64,000 bases of DNA from Streptomyces sp. NBC_00285 (GCF_036174265.1 NZ_CP108055.1:8494001-8558000), one strand, 5' to 3'. Positions 43,948 to 53,296 are shown, counted from the first letter of the stretch. The notes: a model not told the origin generated them from the letters alone. Program-made: numbers and translations.

Positions 43948-44955
43948 TCAGGTGGCGGTTCGGTCGGAGTCGACGAGTGCCGCCGGATCGACGCGCTGAA
44001 TCTCGGTGCTCCGCTCTGCCGCCATGACCTGGGCCCCCAGAGCTCGGGCAGCTGCCGCCCGCTGTGCATCCTGCTGACTGCCGTCCGCGAACGGCCGGGT
44101 TCCGGTTCCGCTGAGATCGGTGCCTTCCAGGACCTGCGGTAGCCGCGTGCGCCGGTCCAGCACGGCGTGGGCGGTCGCGGTGAGACGGGACGCGGCCGGG
44201 CGCGCGTCGGGGAGCCAGGCCAGCACCAGCTGGGTGGGCGGGTATCCGTAGACGGGCACTGCTCGTACGGATCCGCCGAGGCGGTCCCGGACGCTGTCGC
44301 CGACGACGACCACGAGCCGGCCGAGTGCGACGCGGTCGACCATGGTGTCCAGCGCCTCGTGGGGCAGTTCCGCTTCGTAGCCCGGCAGTGCTTCCACCTC
44401 TGCGAGGGTCAAAAACGGGCGGTCGGCCAGAGGGTGGCCCGCCGGGAGCAGGACGACCGGCTCCTCAAGGCCGAGCTCCATCACCTCGAGACCAGAGCCG
44501 GGGGTGGCGACCGACTGGCACATCAGGGCGACGTCCGCGGTGCCGTCCCGAAGAGCGCCGATCTCGTCGTAGGTGAAAACCACCTCGGTGAGCACGCCGT
44601 CCGGGCCCCGTGCGCCGACGGCGAGGAGATCGGGCAGAATACCCGGGCCCGCGGCGGGGCGTACCGCGACGGTGACCCGTTGCGGTACGGCGGCCTTGCG
44701 CGCCTTGCGTACGGCGGTGTCCAGCGCCGCGAGGATCGTGCGGCACTCGGCCAGGAAGACCTCGCCCGCGGCTGTCAGCGTCACCTGCCGTGTGGTGCGT
44801 TTCAGCAGGGGGACTCCCACGCGGCGCTCCAGTTGGGCGATGGCGCGGGACAGGGGCGGCTGGGTGATGCCGAGGCGTTCCGCGGCCTGGCCGAAGTGCA
44901 GGGTCTCGGCCACGGTCACGAAGTAGGCGAGTTCCCGGGTCTCCAACTGATTCAT
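43948..44955 (-). CDS. LysR-family regulator
   Basis: A 335-aa protein. The N-terminal LysR HTH starts at residue 5 (TRELAYFVTVAETLHFGQAA, ITQPPLSRAIAQLERRVGVP). The C-terminal substrate-binding domain follows from about residue 92 (VTVAVRPAAGPGILPDLL). It is divergent from the MDR oxidoreductase and SRPBCC operon and probably activates it; a GCTGAC/GTCAGC palindrome lies between. The coinducer is unknown. Confidence 0.9.
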   Translation of the reverse strand: MNQLETRELAYFVTVAETLHFGQAAERLGITQPPLSRAIAQLERRVGVPLLKRTTRQVTLTAAGEVFLAECRTILAALDTAVRKARKAAVPQRVTVAVRPAAGPGILPDLLAVGARGPDGVLTEVVFTYDEIGALRDGTADVALMCQSVATPGSGLEVMELGLEEPVVLLPAGHPLADRPFLTLAEVEALPGYEAELPHEALDTMVDRVALGRLVVVVGDSVRDRLGGSVRAVPVYGYPPTQLVLAWLPDARPAASRLTATAHAVLDRRTRLPQVLEGTDLSGTGTRPFADGSQQDAQRAAAARALGAQVMAAERSTEIQRVDPAALVDSDRTAT

Positions 44956-44999
44956 GCTTCCAAGGTATTACCTGTTGCCCAGACAGTCATTGCTCCGCC

Positions 45000-45017
45000 G
45001 CTGACGCCCTGGTCAGC
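45000..45017. promoter_or_regulatory. Palindrome in LysR/oxidoreductase intergenic region
   Basis: GCTGAC (45000-45005) and GTCAGC (45012-45017) with a 6-bp spacer, midway between the divergent starts. The dyad fits a LysR-type site (TGAC-N6-GTCA). Confidence 0.45.
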
Positions 45018-45106
45018 TTGGTCGTGCGCCTCCCAGGCCCCCGGCCGGTCGAGGTGCTCGTGCCGTGCCGACCCCGCACGCATCACACATCACGAGAGGC
45101 AGAGCT

Positions 45107-46042
45107 GTGAAATCCGTTCAGTACCAGAGCTTCGGCGGTCCCGAGGTCCTTGAAGTCGTCGACGTTCCGGATCCGAAGATGTTCGCCGATCTCGTGGTGG
45201 TGAGAATCGAGGCAGCCGCGCTCAATCCGGCGGACCTGGCCTTCCAGGCCGGATACGCGGATCCTCTCGTGGACTCCCTCTTCCCGGTGACACCCGGATG
45301 GGACCTGGCCGGGGTCATCGAGCAGGCCGGACCCGCGACGACGGGATTCAGGCCGGGCGACGAGGTGATCGGCTTCGTCCGTGACAAGGCCATGCACTAC
45401 GGCACCTACGCGGAGAAGATCTCGGCCGAACCGCGCCAACTGGTGCGCAAGCCGAGGAACCTGAGCTGGGCCCAGGCCGCCGGACTGCCGGTCGCCGGGC
45501 TGACCGCCTACCAGGCGATCGTGCACAGCCTTGAGGTGACCGCCGGAGACGCCGTCCTGGTCCACGGGGCGGCGGGAGGCGTCGGACACCTCGCCGTCCA
45601 GATCGCCGTGGCACGGGGCGCACGGGTGCTCGGGACCGGCTCCGAGGCCAGCCAGGCGTTCATCGAGTCACTGGGAGCGACGCCCGTGCGCTACGGCGAC
45701 GAACTCGTCGAGCAGGTACGCAAGATCGCCCCGGACGGGATCGACGCCATCCTCGACACCGCCGGGCGTGGCTCCCTGTCCACGACCCAGGAGATCGCCG
45801 CCCTCGGTGCGCGGGTCGCCTCCATCACGCGGTCCGCCGCCGAGTACGCGGGGGCCATCGACGTCTACCTCCACCTCGACGGCGACGACCTGACCCGGCT
45901 GGTGGAGCTCGCCGAGGAGGGCAAGCTCACGGTGCACGTCGAGCGGGCATTCCCGCTCGAAGAAGCGGCGCAGGCCCAGCAGTTGCTGGCCGGCGGCCAC
46001 GTCCGAGGCAAGATCGTCCTGGAAAACCGCAGGGAGGCATGA
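45107..46042 (+). CDS. NADP-dependent alcohol dehydrogenase/quinone oxidoreductase (MDR)
   Basis: A 311-aa zinc-less MDR enzyme with VRIEAAALNPADLAFQ, TPGWDLAGVIEQAGP, VLVHGAAGGVGHLAVQIA and a C-terminal GKIVLE. GAGAGGCAGA precedes GTG 45107. It forms an operon with the SRPBCC gene (ATGA overlap) under the divergent LysR. It is a distant paralogue of the enzyme at 31,703. A role in quinone or enone reduction is inferred. Confidence 0.88.
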   Translation: MKSVQYQSFGGPEVLEVVDVPDPKMFADLVVVRIEAAALNPADLAFQAGYADPLVDSLFPVTPGWDLAGVIEQAGPATTGFRPGDEVIGFVRDKAMHYGTYAEKISAEPRQLVRKPRNLSWAQAAGLPVAGLTAYQAIVHSLEVTAGDAVLVHGAAGGVGHLAVQIAVARGARVLGTGSEASQAFIESLGATPVRYGDELVEQVRKIAPDGIDAILDTAGRGSLSTTQEIAALGARVASITRSAAEYAGAIDVYLHLDGDDLTRLVELAEEGKLTVHVERAFPLEEAAQAQQLLAGGHVRGKIVLENRREA

Positions 46043-46491
46043 GGACCATGCAGGACAGTCCCGTCATCACCGCGGTCACCGACATCGCCTCTCCCCCGGC
46101 GGAGGTGTGGAAGGTGCTGACCGACTTCGCCGGATACGCCAAGTGGCACCCCGCGCTGCGTTTCATCGATGCTCCCACCGAAATACTCCCCGGAACCCAG
46201 CTACGGGCCCAGGTGACGCTGGGGACCGAGAGCGACGGGGAGTACAGATTCACGGTCGCCCACTACGAGGCACCTCGGCGGCTCGTCTGGGAGGGCGGCA
46301 TACCCGACGTCCTCATGGGGCGGCACTCCTTCGATCTCAAGCCCCGTGACGGCGGAACACGCTTCACGGAATCCGAGGAGTTCACGGGCACGGCCGCCGT
46401 GGAAACCGTGGAGCCCGCCCGGTCCCAGATGGAAGAGAGCTACGCGAGGTACGGCAGGGCCCTGAAAGAACGACTCCTTTCCGGACACTGA
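46039..46491 (+). CDS. SRPBCC-family (START-like) protein
   Basis: A 150-aa hydrophobic-pocket protein: SPPAEVWKVLTDFAGYAKWH, HYEAPRRLVWEGGIP, GGTRFTESEEFTG, and a long C-terminal helix (PARSQMEESYARYGRALKER). Such proteins bind lipids, polyketides or small aromatics. It overlaps the oxidoreductase stop by four bases and shares its LysR control. An alternative ATG lies three codons in. Confidence 0.85.
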   Translation: MRTMQDSPVITAVTDIASPPAEVWKVLTDFAGYAKWHPALRFIDAPTEILPGTQLRAQVTLGTESDGEYRFTVAHYEAPRRLVWEGGIPDVLMGRHSFDLKPRDGGTRFTESEEFTGTAAVETVEPARSQMEESYARYGRALKERLLSGH

Positions 46492-46520
46492 CCACCCGCG
46501 CAACCCACACCGGAGACGTC

Positions 46521-46560
46521 CGCGCCCGAAGACCGCAACTCCCCACGGTCTTCGGGCGCG
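46521..46560 (+). terminator. 15-bp hairpin after the SRPBCC gene
   Basis: CGCGCCCGAAGACCG (46521-46535) and CGGTCTTCGGGCGCG (46546-46560) are exactly complementary with a 10-base loop, 30 bp after the stop. Confidence 0.85.
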
Positions 46561-46735
46561 GGTACACCCGAAGACGCAGACCCAGCACCACGCGGTAAAG
46601 CAACGAACGGCAGGTTCGGCATCGTCGGCGTCGCGGTGCACGCATGGCCGTCAAGGCGGGGATCGACGTACCGCTCAGCAACCCGCACGGTCTCCAGACC
46701 CTCGAACCCTCACCGACCGCCTCGCCTCGGGCGCA

Positions 46736-46810
46736 CGCTCGCTCCGGCTCAGGGCGCGCGGGCACCTCGGTGAACGTCCCGTATGCCTCGGCCTGCTCAT
46801 CAGTCAGCTC
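46736..46810 (-). pseudogene. Tn3-family transposase N-terminal relic
   Basis: The minus strand reads ELTDEQAEAYGTFTEVPARP, then EPERA, the typical opening of Tn3-type transposases (LTDEQAxAYGxFxGxPSRAELER). Only about 25 residues survive, and they overlap the end of the XRE regulator gene. From 46,561 to 46,736 nothing else is seen. Confidence 0.5.
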
Positions 46811-47747
46811 GGCCGTGGGTGTCGGCGCCCTTCTCCTGGCGGCCGGCGTGGGTGGCGGGTGCACCCTGGTGCAGAGCAGGGGTGGCCGCCCAGCTGGCGA
46901 GGAGCTTGAGCCGGTCTTCGTGGGGGGTGCCCGGCTCGGCGGTGTAGATGGTCAGGGAGTGCGCTTCGCGGGCGGACACGGGCAGGTCCAGCGGCTGGTA
47001 GGTGAGTTCGAGGAGGCCGGCGTCGGGGTGGTGGAAGCGTTTGACGCCGCCGTGGTGGATGCGCACGTTGTGAGCGGCCCATTGGGCGCGGAATTCGGTG
47101 CTGACCGTGGACAGTTCACCGACGAGCGCGCGCAGGGACTTGTCGCCTGGGTAGCGGCCGGCTTCCGCGCGCAGCAGCGCGACGGTGATGTTGGCGGCGC
47201 CGTCCCAGTCGTGGACGAAGTCGTGGGAGGCGTCGTCGAGGAAGTAGTACCGGGCGAAGTTGGGGCGACTGCGTTCGTCGGTGGTGCTGCTGTCGAACAT
47301 CGGCGCGAACAGGGCGCGGGCGAGTGCGTTGGTGGCCACGATGTCCAGGCGGCCGTTGGTGACGAACGCCGCGGACAGGGTCATTGAGTCCAGAAGCCAC
47401 TGGACGCGGGGCGGGACGTCGACGGGCTTGCGGCGGCGCCGGGTGGCGGGGCTGGGCTGGGCGGCTTTGGCCAGGTCGAAGAGGTAGGTGCGTTCGTCCT
47501 CGTCGAGTTGCAGGGTGCGGGCCACCGCTTCGAGGACATCGTCGGACACGCCGCTGATATGGCCTTTCTCCAGCCGCGTGTACCACTCGGTGCTCACCCC
47601 GGCGAGGACGGCGACCTCCTCGCGGCGCAGCCCGGGTACCCGGCGCCGGCCGCTGGTGGGCAGGCCGACCTGCTCGGGGGTGAGCTGGGCGCGGCGGCGG
47701 GCGAGAAAGTCACGGATGTCGGCGCGGTTGTCCAGGCGGCGTTCCAT
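46800..47747 (-). CDS. XRE-family regulator with MmyB-like ligand domain
   Basis: A 315-aa protein with an N-terminal helix-turn-helix (FLARRRAQLTPEQVGLP, then GLRREEVAVLAGVSTEWYTR and LEKG). The C-terminal MmyB-type PAS-like domain (QWLLDSMTLSAAFVTNGRLD, VATNALARALFAP) is thought to bind fatty-acid-like ligands. It is divergent from a ruined MFS exporter gene, its presumed former target. The last residues run into the Tn3 relic, so the C-terminus may be altered. Confidence 0.88.
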   Translation of the reverse strand: MERRLDNRADIRDFLARRRAQLTPEQVGLPTSGRRRVPGLRREEVAVLAGVSTEWYTRLEKGHISGVSDDVLEAVARTLQLDEDERTYLFDLAKAAQPSPATRRRRKPVDVPPRVQWLLDSMTLSAAFVTNGRLDIVATNALARALFAPMFDSSTTDERSRPNFARYYFLDDASHDFVHDWDGAANITVALLRAEAGRYPGDKSLRALVGELSTVSTEFRAQWAAHNVRIHHGGVKRFHHPDAGLLELTYQPLDLPVSAREAHSLTIYTAEPGTPHEDRLKLLASWAATPALHQGAPATHAGRQEKGADTHGRAD

Positions 47748-47883
47748 GCTCTCAACGCTACGGTCCACAACCGTGGGGAGGGGGGTCGAGCTTGTACCCC
47801 CGACAAACGCAGCCTCCCGCGCTCGCGGTGGAGGCTGTTTCGTGGGATGCGAACCACGTTCTCGATCCCTGCGGAGATGATGT

Positions 47884-48425
47884 ATGACCACGCGAGGAGG
47901 TACCCTCCACGCCCCTGCCGGTGTACGCGTCGACGACGGCGAGCGTCCACCCACCCGGCTTCCGCTCGTCGTCTACGTGCTGACTCTCGGCACTTTTTTG
48001 ATGGGCACGACCGAGTTCGTGGTGGCCGGGCTGCTGATCACTGTCTTCGCGGTCGGGATGATCGTCGGCGCGCCGCTGACGGCGGCAGGCGTCCGCACAT
48101 GACGAGGACCGTGGCCCCCGCGGTGACCACGGTCCTGCTGCTGGCGCTCTGCCTGCTGTCCGGCCACGCCGCGCCCACGGTTGCGCTCATCGCCCTGCTG
48201 GGGCTGTTCGGGCTGGGCGCGAACCCGGTGCTCATCTTCCTGGGGGTGAGTTTCGCGGGTCAGGCGCTCCCTCTGAGGTCCGCGCTGACCGAGTCCCCTT
48301 TGAGGGCCACGGGCCCGGCGGCTGTCGGCACCGGCATCGCCGCGCTGACCCTGATCCCCGCGATCACCATCGCCCTCATCCAGCGTCGCCGTCCTATGGC
48401 GCGCATCCAGGCCGCTACGGCGTGA
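47884..48425 (+). pseudogene. Ruined MFS exporter (DHA1 type)
   Basis: It begins as a normal exporter (RLPLVVYVLTLGTFLMGTTE, then FVVAGLL) but jumps directly to ITVFAVGMIVGAP, missing the intervening loop, and stops at 48102. A shifted frame then carries late-helix sequence (TVALIALLGLFGLGANPVL) and a C-terminus LIQRRRPMARIQ ending at 48425. Most of the 12 helices are gone, so it cannot function. Confidence 0.8.
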
Positions 48426-48564
48426 CGCCCGCCCGGGGCCGGTTACGCCCTTTCAGCAGGGGCAGGCGCGAAATGCGCATACCGAAGAGAGTGCGGAGAT
48501 CCCGTACCTCCCTGAAATCCACCGGCGCCACAGGCGCCGACGCACAGAAAAAGGAGACTCACCC

Positions 48565-49587
48565 ATGCGTGGAGTAGTCATGCACACAGCCGGTGACGTC
48601 CGGGTCGAGGAGCGCGAGGATCCGAAGATCGTCGAACCCACTGACGCGATCGTGAAGCTGACCGCGACCTGTATCTGCGGCTCCGACCTGTGGCCGTATC
48701 GCGGCATCGAGCCCGCCGACCACACGCTCATGGGCCATGAGTACGTGGGAGTGGTGGAGGAAGTCGGCTCGGATGTGACGACCGTCCACCCCGGGGACTT
48801 CGTGGTCGGATCGTTCGTCATCTCGGACAACACCTGCGAGATCTGCCGGGCCGGGTTCCAGTCCAAGTGTGTGCACGCCGAGTTCGTCCACGGGGGGATC
48901 GGCACCCAGGCCGAGAAGGCGCGCATCCCGCACGCCGACGGCACGCTGGTCGCCACCCCGGGACAGCCCGATCCCGAGTTGATCCCCGCACTGCTGGCCG
49001 CCTCCGACGTGCTCGGCACCGGCTGGTACGCCGCCGTCGCCGCCGAGGCCGGACCCGGCAAGACCGTCGCGGTCGTCGGCGACGGCGCGGTCGGCCTCAT
49101 GGCTGTCCTCGCCGCCAAACAACTGGGCGCGGAACGCATCATCGCCATGTCCCGGCACCCCGAGCGGCAGAAGCTGGCCCGCTACTACGGGGCCACCGAC
49201 ATCGTCGAAGAACGCGGCGACGAGGGCATAGCGAAGATCAAGGAACTCACCGGCGGGCTCGGCGCGCACTCGGTCATCGAGGCCGTCGGAACCCAGGAGT
49301 CGTTCATGCAGGCCGTCGGCGCCACCCGCGGCGGCGGACACCTGGGGTACGTGGGCGTGAACTACGACGTGTCCATCCCCGGGATCGAGCTGTTCTTCGC
49401 CGGGATCCACACCCTCGGCGGCCCGGCCCCGGTGCGCCGGTTCCTGCCCGACCTGATCCAGCTCATCTGGGACCGCAAGATCGACCCCGGCAAGGTCTTC
49501 GACCTCACCCTGCCCCTCGACCAGGCCCCGGAGGGCTACAAGGCCATGGACGAGCGGCGCGCCACCAAGGTCCTGCTCACCCTCTGA
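48565..49587 (+). CDS. Zinc-dependent alcohol dehydrogenase (MDR)
   Basis: A 340-aa zinc MDR enzyme. Catalytic-zinc ligands are in TCICGSDLW and GHEYVGVVEEVG. The structural-zinc lobe is reduced (NTCEICRAGFQSKC). The Rossmann motif is VVGDGAVGLMAVLAAKQLG. An AAGGAG site precedes the ATG. It is a stand-alone gene after a promoter-sized gap with no recognised operator. It probably acts on alcohols or aldehydes within the island's detoxification set. Confidence 0.9.
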   Translation: MRGVVMHTAGDVRVEEREDPKIVEPTDAIVKLTATCICGSDLWPYRGIEPADHTLMGHEYVGVVEEVGSDVTTVHPGDFVVGSFVISDNTCEICRAGFQSKCVHAEFVHGGIGTQAEKARIPHADGTLVATPGQPDPELIPALLAASDVLGTGWYAAVAAEAGPGKTVAVVGDGAVGLMAVLAAKQLGAERIIAMSRHPERQKLARYYGATDIVEERGDEGIAKIKELTGGLGAHSVIEAVGTQESFMQAVGATRGGGHLGYVGVNYDVSIPGIELFFAGIHTLGGPAPVRRFLPDLIQLIWDRKIDPGKVFDLTLPLDQAPEGYKAMDERRATKVLLTL

Positions 49588-49744
49588 CACACCAGCTCAC
49601 GCCGCCTCCCGGCCGAAGCGCGGGCCGTGGGCCGGTCCTCGGCGGCGTCGATCACGCCGATCGGTCACCGGTGGTCCACTCGCGTGAACACCGATTCCGT
49701 CCTCTCGTCGCGCCGTGGCGCAACGAGAGGACGGCAGGACCTTC

Positions 49745-49858
49745 GAGCTTCTGGCGCTTTCGCGAGTATCAGGGCGACACCGAAGTCGTTCGAGCCGAAG
49801 GTGCGGGCGATGACCAGGCCCACCAGGGGCCGACACCGACGATGGAAATACTGGTCAC
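49745..49858 (-). pseudogene. 5' relic of an SDR divergent from TetR
   Basis: From GTG 49858 the minus strand reads VTSISIVGVGP, then with a frameshift LVIARTFGS and VALI. This matches the start of the intact SDR at 53,250 (VTSIAIIGAGPQLGLAIART, FGS). The rest of the gene is lost. It faces the TetR regulator across the shared operator region. Nothing else is supported between 49,588 and 49,745. Confidence 0.75.
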
Positions 49859-49884
49859 GGAGTCACCTGTATGTTCCTGAATTG

Positions 49885-49943
49885 GGATAGCGCCCTCCGG
49901 TTCGCTGTGGCAAGCGCAGCACGAAAAATGGATAGGTCAATCC
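49885..49943. promoter_or_regulatory. TetR operator pair, regulator copy
   Basis: Site II: GGATAG (49885-49890) with CTCCGG to 49900, followed by TTCGCTG. Site I: GGAT-AGGTCA-ATCC (49930-49943) followed by GATTG. The same two elements in the same order and spacing occur upstream of the intact SDR (53,321-53,380). Confidence 0.7.
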
Positions 49944-49962
49944 GATTGCTAGACTGGCTGGT

Positions 49963-50658
49963 ATGACCCCTGGCGCTCAGCACCCCGACGGTCCCGCCGT
50001 TCAGCCTCTGCGCAGTGACGCCGAGCGAAACCGGGAGCGGATCATCGCCGCAGCGCGCACGGTGTTCGCGCGGGACGGCCTGAGCGCCTCCATGGCTTCC
50101 GTGGCCCGCGAGGCGGGCGTGGGGATCGCCACCATGTTCCGCCGCTTCCCCACGAAGGAGGAACTGGTCGACGCCGTCTTCTCCGACCGCATGGGTGCCT
50201 ACGCCGACGTGGTCACCGGTGCCCTGGAGGACCCCGACCCGTGGAACGGTTTCGTCGGCTACATCGAATCCGCCTGCGCGATGCAGGCCGCCGACAACGG
50301 CTTCGCCGATGTCCTGACCATGACCTTCCCTACCGCCAAGGTGTTGGAGGAACGCCGTAACGGGGCGTACGAAGCCATGCTGCGGCTCATCGACCGCGCC
50401 AAGGCCACCGGCCGCCTGCGCGAGGACTTCGACCCCTCGGACCTGGTACTGATCCACATGGCCAACGCCGGCGTCGTCAACGCCACCGGCGACGCCGCCC
50501 CGGACGCCTGGCGGCGCGTCGTCGCCCTGTTCATCCAGTCTCTTGAGGCCCCGGCCCGCGGCCCGCTGCCCGGCTCGCCCGGGCACGACGCGCTCTACAG
50601 GGCCATGCTCCGCGTCGGCCAGGGCACCACCAGACCGGTGCCGGGCAAGGGCGGCTGA
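49963..50658 (+). CDS. TetR-family regulator of the SDR/dioxygenase cassette
   Basis: A 231-aa protein with N-terminal HTH (NRERIIAAARTVFARDGLSA, MASVAREAGVGIATMFRRFP) and a C-terminal domain of the SbtR type (RLREDFDPSDLVLIHMANAG). The operator pair in front of it also precedes the SDR at 53,250. It therefore likely represses itself and that SDR, possibly together with the dioxygenase genes downstream of the SDR. Confidence 0.9.
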   Translation: MTPGAQHPDGPAVQPLRSDAERNRERIIAAARTVFARDGLSASMASVAREAGVGIATMFRRFPTKEELVDAVFSDRMGAYADVVTGALEDPDPWNGFVGYIESACAMQAADNGFADVLTMTFPTAKVLEERRNGAYEAMLRLIDRAKATGRLREDFDPSDLVLIHMANAGVVNATGDAAPDAWRRVVALFIQSLEAPARGPLPGSPGHDALYRAMLRVGQGTTRPVPGKGG

Positions 50659-50660
50659 CT

Positions 50661-50985
50661 TCAGGACCGGAGCACCCGTGCCGGGGCGCGGCACGGGTGC
50701 GGCATGTCGGGCAAGAGCGCTGGCACATGGCGGTGGCGGGCACTCGCAGTTGTGGAGATGTACCCGCGCTCGCGAGGCAGTTGGCGTAGCGACGCGACAC
50801 CCAGGTCGGTGACGGTCGCGACGCACTCGATGAATGCACATGCGAACGCCGTGAGTCGTTCTCTCGCCGGTGCCCCTATGCCGAGGGGAGGCGGACCCGA
50901 CCTGCACGCGTCCTGAAACTCGGCCTCGGCGAAGAGAGCCAGGAGAAGACTGCTCCGGTCGGTGAACCGGCGGATCACACCCGAA
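50661..50985 (-). pseudogene. TetR-type regulator relic without HTH
   Basis: The minus strand reads IRRFTDRSSLLLALFAEAEF, then QDACRSGPPPLGIGAPARER and LTAFACAFIECVATVTDLG. This looks like a TetR protein from just after the recognition helix into the ligand domain. The N-terminal DNA-binding part is absent before 50,985, so it is a fragment. Confidence 0.6.
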
Positions 50986-51010
50986 CCCCGGCGCTCCCCT
51001 GTGGGGATCG

Positions 51011-51448
51011 TCAGTCGGGGATCGGGGTGAGGATCTGGTGGAGTGTGCGGTGGGTGATCTTCCAGCGCCCGTCGTCGAGGCGGTAGTGGTCGGCCTGTTC
51101 GAAGATGTGTCCGCCGGTGGCCACAGTGTAGGGGGCGGGTCCGGATTCGGTGGGTGGGCGGCCGCCGTACCCGAGCAGGGTGACGGTTCCCTGAGCGGTG
51201 GTGTCGCCGATGGTGTGGAAGTGCGTGGCCCCCATTATGTGGCGGGCGGTCAGCTCCTCGGGCCCTGGACGGGCGTTGAGCAGGTCCAGGATCTCGCCAT
51301 GGCCACGTATCTTCTGTCCGAGCCGCTCGTAGAGGGCGTCGGGGGCGAAGAATTCAAGCACCGCGTCGTACTCGCGGCGGTCGTAGTGGTGGTAAAAAGC
51401 AGTGCTGAGCCGGGCCAGCGCCCAGGCGGTCGCGTCCTCGTCGGTCAT
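51011..51448 (-). CDS. SnoaL/NTF2-like protein
   Basis: A 145-aa alpha+beta barrel protein (LARLSTAFYHHYDRREYDAV, FFAPDALYERLG, GRWKITHRTLHQIL) of the NTF2/SnoaL_4 type, which includes hydratases, isomerases and dioxygenase small subunits. Its ATG overlaps the stop of the intradiol dioxygenase gene (ATGA). It is thus part of the same transcript and may act on the same aromatic-derived substrate. Confidence 0.85.
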   Translation of the reverse strand: MTDEDATAWALARLSTAFYHHYDRREYDAVLEFFAPDALYERLGQKIRGHGEILDLLNARPGPEELTARHIMGATHFHTIGDTTAQGTVTLLGYGGRPPTESGPAPYTVATGGHIFEQADHYRLDDGRWKITHRTLHQILTPIPD

Positions 51449-52332
51449 GCCGTCGTTCCGTTTGGGGTGATGCTGTCCGGGCTGGTGCGGGTCTTGAGGA
51501 CGAAGTCGAACTCCATCGAACGGTAGGGGCCCTGGAAGCCTGCGGCTGCTGTGTCCTTGGGGTCCTCGTGCAGGACGGTGTCGGCCTGCAGCGCGGGAGG
51601 GGCCAGGGTTCCGCCGACGAAGTCGACGGGGATGACCGGGTCTCCCTTGAAATAGACCTCACCCCGCCAGGGAGTGATCAGGTCGGAGTGGTGGACCTCG
51701 TAGTGGATGTGGGCCGGACGGTAGAGGCTGCGCCCGAGGGCTGCGACGGCTTGGACGACCCCGTCGACCTTCCTGATGTGGGAGTCGGCGTAGGCGACCG
51801 GGGTGACGGTGGTGAAGGTGTAGCGGCCGTCGGCGTCCGTGAACAGGTGGCCGCGCAGGTTGTACGTGGGCACTCCGTCGTCGTACAGCCCGGAGTAGTC
51901 GCCGTTGTTGGCCGCATGGTAGATGTCCACTTTGGCGCCCTCGACCGGCCGACGGTTGCCGTCCAGAACGCGGCCGGACACGACCAGGGGAGTGCCGGGT
52001 TCGTCCGGTCGCATCGGCAGGACGCCGGGATTGTCGATGCGTGGGGAGCCTGCGATGTACGTGGGGCTGTTGACCTCTTCGGAGGGGGTGTAGCCGTCCC
52101 GGCCGCCCTGGAAGACTTCGCTGAACAGCGGCATGGCGACCAGTGCCAGCGGGGCGCCCGTGGCCGCCTGGGCCTTCTGCAGCAGGCCGGTGACCGCATT
52201 GAGGTCGTCGAAGGTCAGTCCCTCCTCGTCCCGCATGCGGGCCAGAGCGTCCTTGAACGCCTTGACGAGACGGACTGCGCGGGGGTTGATCAGTGCCGGG
52301 TCGACGTAGGACGGATCGGTGGTCGTGGTCAT
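51445..52332 (-). CDS. Intradiol ring-cleavage dioxygenase (catechol 1,2-dioxygenase-like)
   Basis: A 295-aa enzyme with a helical N-terminal dimerisation domain (ALINPRAVRLVKAFKDALAR) and an intradiol beta-sandwich. Fe(III) ligands are visible as Tyr in GDYSGLYDD, Tyr in SLYRPAHIHYEV and the two His of the same motif. Such enzymes split catechols or hydroxyquinol between the hydroxyls. It is followed by the SnoaL-like gene and lies 240 bp downstream of the TetR-controlled SDR. The exact catechol is unknown. Confidence 0.9.
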   Translation of the reverse strand: MTTTTDPSYVDPALINPRAVRLVKAFKDALARMRDEEGLTFDDLNAVTGLLQKAQAATGAPLALVAMPLFSEVFQGGRDGYTPSEEVNSPTYIAGSPRIDNPGVLPMRPDEPGTPLVVSGRVLDGNRRPVEGAKVDIYHAANNGDYSGLYDDGVPTYNLRGHLFTDADGRYTFTTVTPVAYADSHIRKVDGVVQAVAALGRSLYRPAHIHYEVHHSDLITPWRGEVYFKGDPVIPVDFVGGTLAPPALQADTVLHEDPKDTAAAGFQGPYRSMEFDFVLKTRTSPDSITPNGTTA

Positions 52333-52572
52333 GCCGGTCTACTCCTCTAAATGCGGTGGGGGGATTGGCTGATGGCAGGCATCAGCAGGCCGCGGGTGTG
52401 AGGGATTAACTGCTCGCTGGACTCGGTGGTCCCCATCACGCCCGAGGCCGCGAACGGCGCGGTCGGCAGTATCCGTCGCAGCCGAGCTCTTCTCCTTGAC
52501 CGCGCCGCGGCCCGGAACGCCGCGGCGCGATCAAGGTTGGACGAAGGACGGATGACGCAAGCCGGTCCGGTG

Positions 52573-53250
52573 TCAGAGGCTGAAGACGAGCTCGGCCTGG
52601 TCGCGCTTGGTGGTGTGCAGCTCCCAGTAGACGGGGGAGATCTCCTCGGGCTGGGCCGTCGGGAAACCGGGGACGGCCGGCGTGCCGATCGACACGTCGA
52701 TGCCGACGTGGGCGGCCTGGATGCCGGTGCCGTCCAGTTCCTTGTGCAGGTTGACCGCCCAGTTACGCAGGGCCGCGGCGGCGGCGTTGACGTTGCCGAC
52801 CTGCGGCACGGGGTCGATGGAGCCGGCGCCGGTCGTGTAGAGCAGGGTGCCCGCACCGGCCTCGCGCATCGCGGGCAGCACCGCCTTGGTGGCGGCGATC
52901 GCCCCGTACAGCTGGAACTCGATCTCGTGCTGCACGTGGGACGGATCGGTGTCGGCCGGGGTGGTCATAGCCGTGGAGCCGAAGGTCCCCACCGGGGAGT
53001 ACTCCAGGACGTCGATGCTGCCGAACTTCGCGGCGGCGTCCTTGAGTGCCTGGGTGAGCGCGTCACGGTCGAGCACGTCTGCGGGAAACGCGGCGGCGGT
53101 GATCTCCTCGCCGGACAGGGTGGCGACGAGCCCGTCGAGCTTCTCGCGGTTGCGCGAGATCAGAGCGACATTGAAGCCCTGGGAGCCGAAGGTGCGGGCA
53201 ATGGCCAGACCCAGCTGGGGGCCGGCTCCGATGATGGCGATGCTGGTCAC
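52573..53250 (-). CDS. Atypical SDR-like Rossmann protein
   Basis: A 225-aa protein starting VTSIAIIGAGPQLGLAIART with a Rossmann GxGxxxG variant and SRNREKLDGLVA. The usual NNAG is replaced by EYSPVG. No YxxxK is present where expected; the region reads VGNVNAAAAALRNW. Catalysis by the classical SDR mechanism therefore seems unlikely. GAAAGGGA precedes GTG 53250. Three TetR-type operators lie upstream, and it precedes the dioxygenase cassette on the same strand. The 230 bp between it and the dioxygenase hold no gene. Confidence 0.85.
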   Translation of the reverse strand: MTSIAIIGAGPQLGLAIARTFGSQGFNVALISRNREKLDGLVATLSGEEITAAAFPADVLDRDALTQALKDAAAKFGSIDVLEYSPVGTFGSTAMTTPADTDPSHVQHEIEFQLYGAIAATKAVLPAMREAGAGTLLYTTGAGSIDPVPQVGNVNAAAAALRNWAVNLHKELDGTGIQAAHVGIDVSIGTPAVPGFPTAQPEEISPVYWELHTTKRDQAELVFSL

Positions 53251-53296
53251 GGCAAAGTCCCTTTCAGGAAGACATGGCACCGGAAGGCAGAGATCT

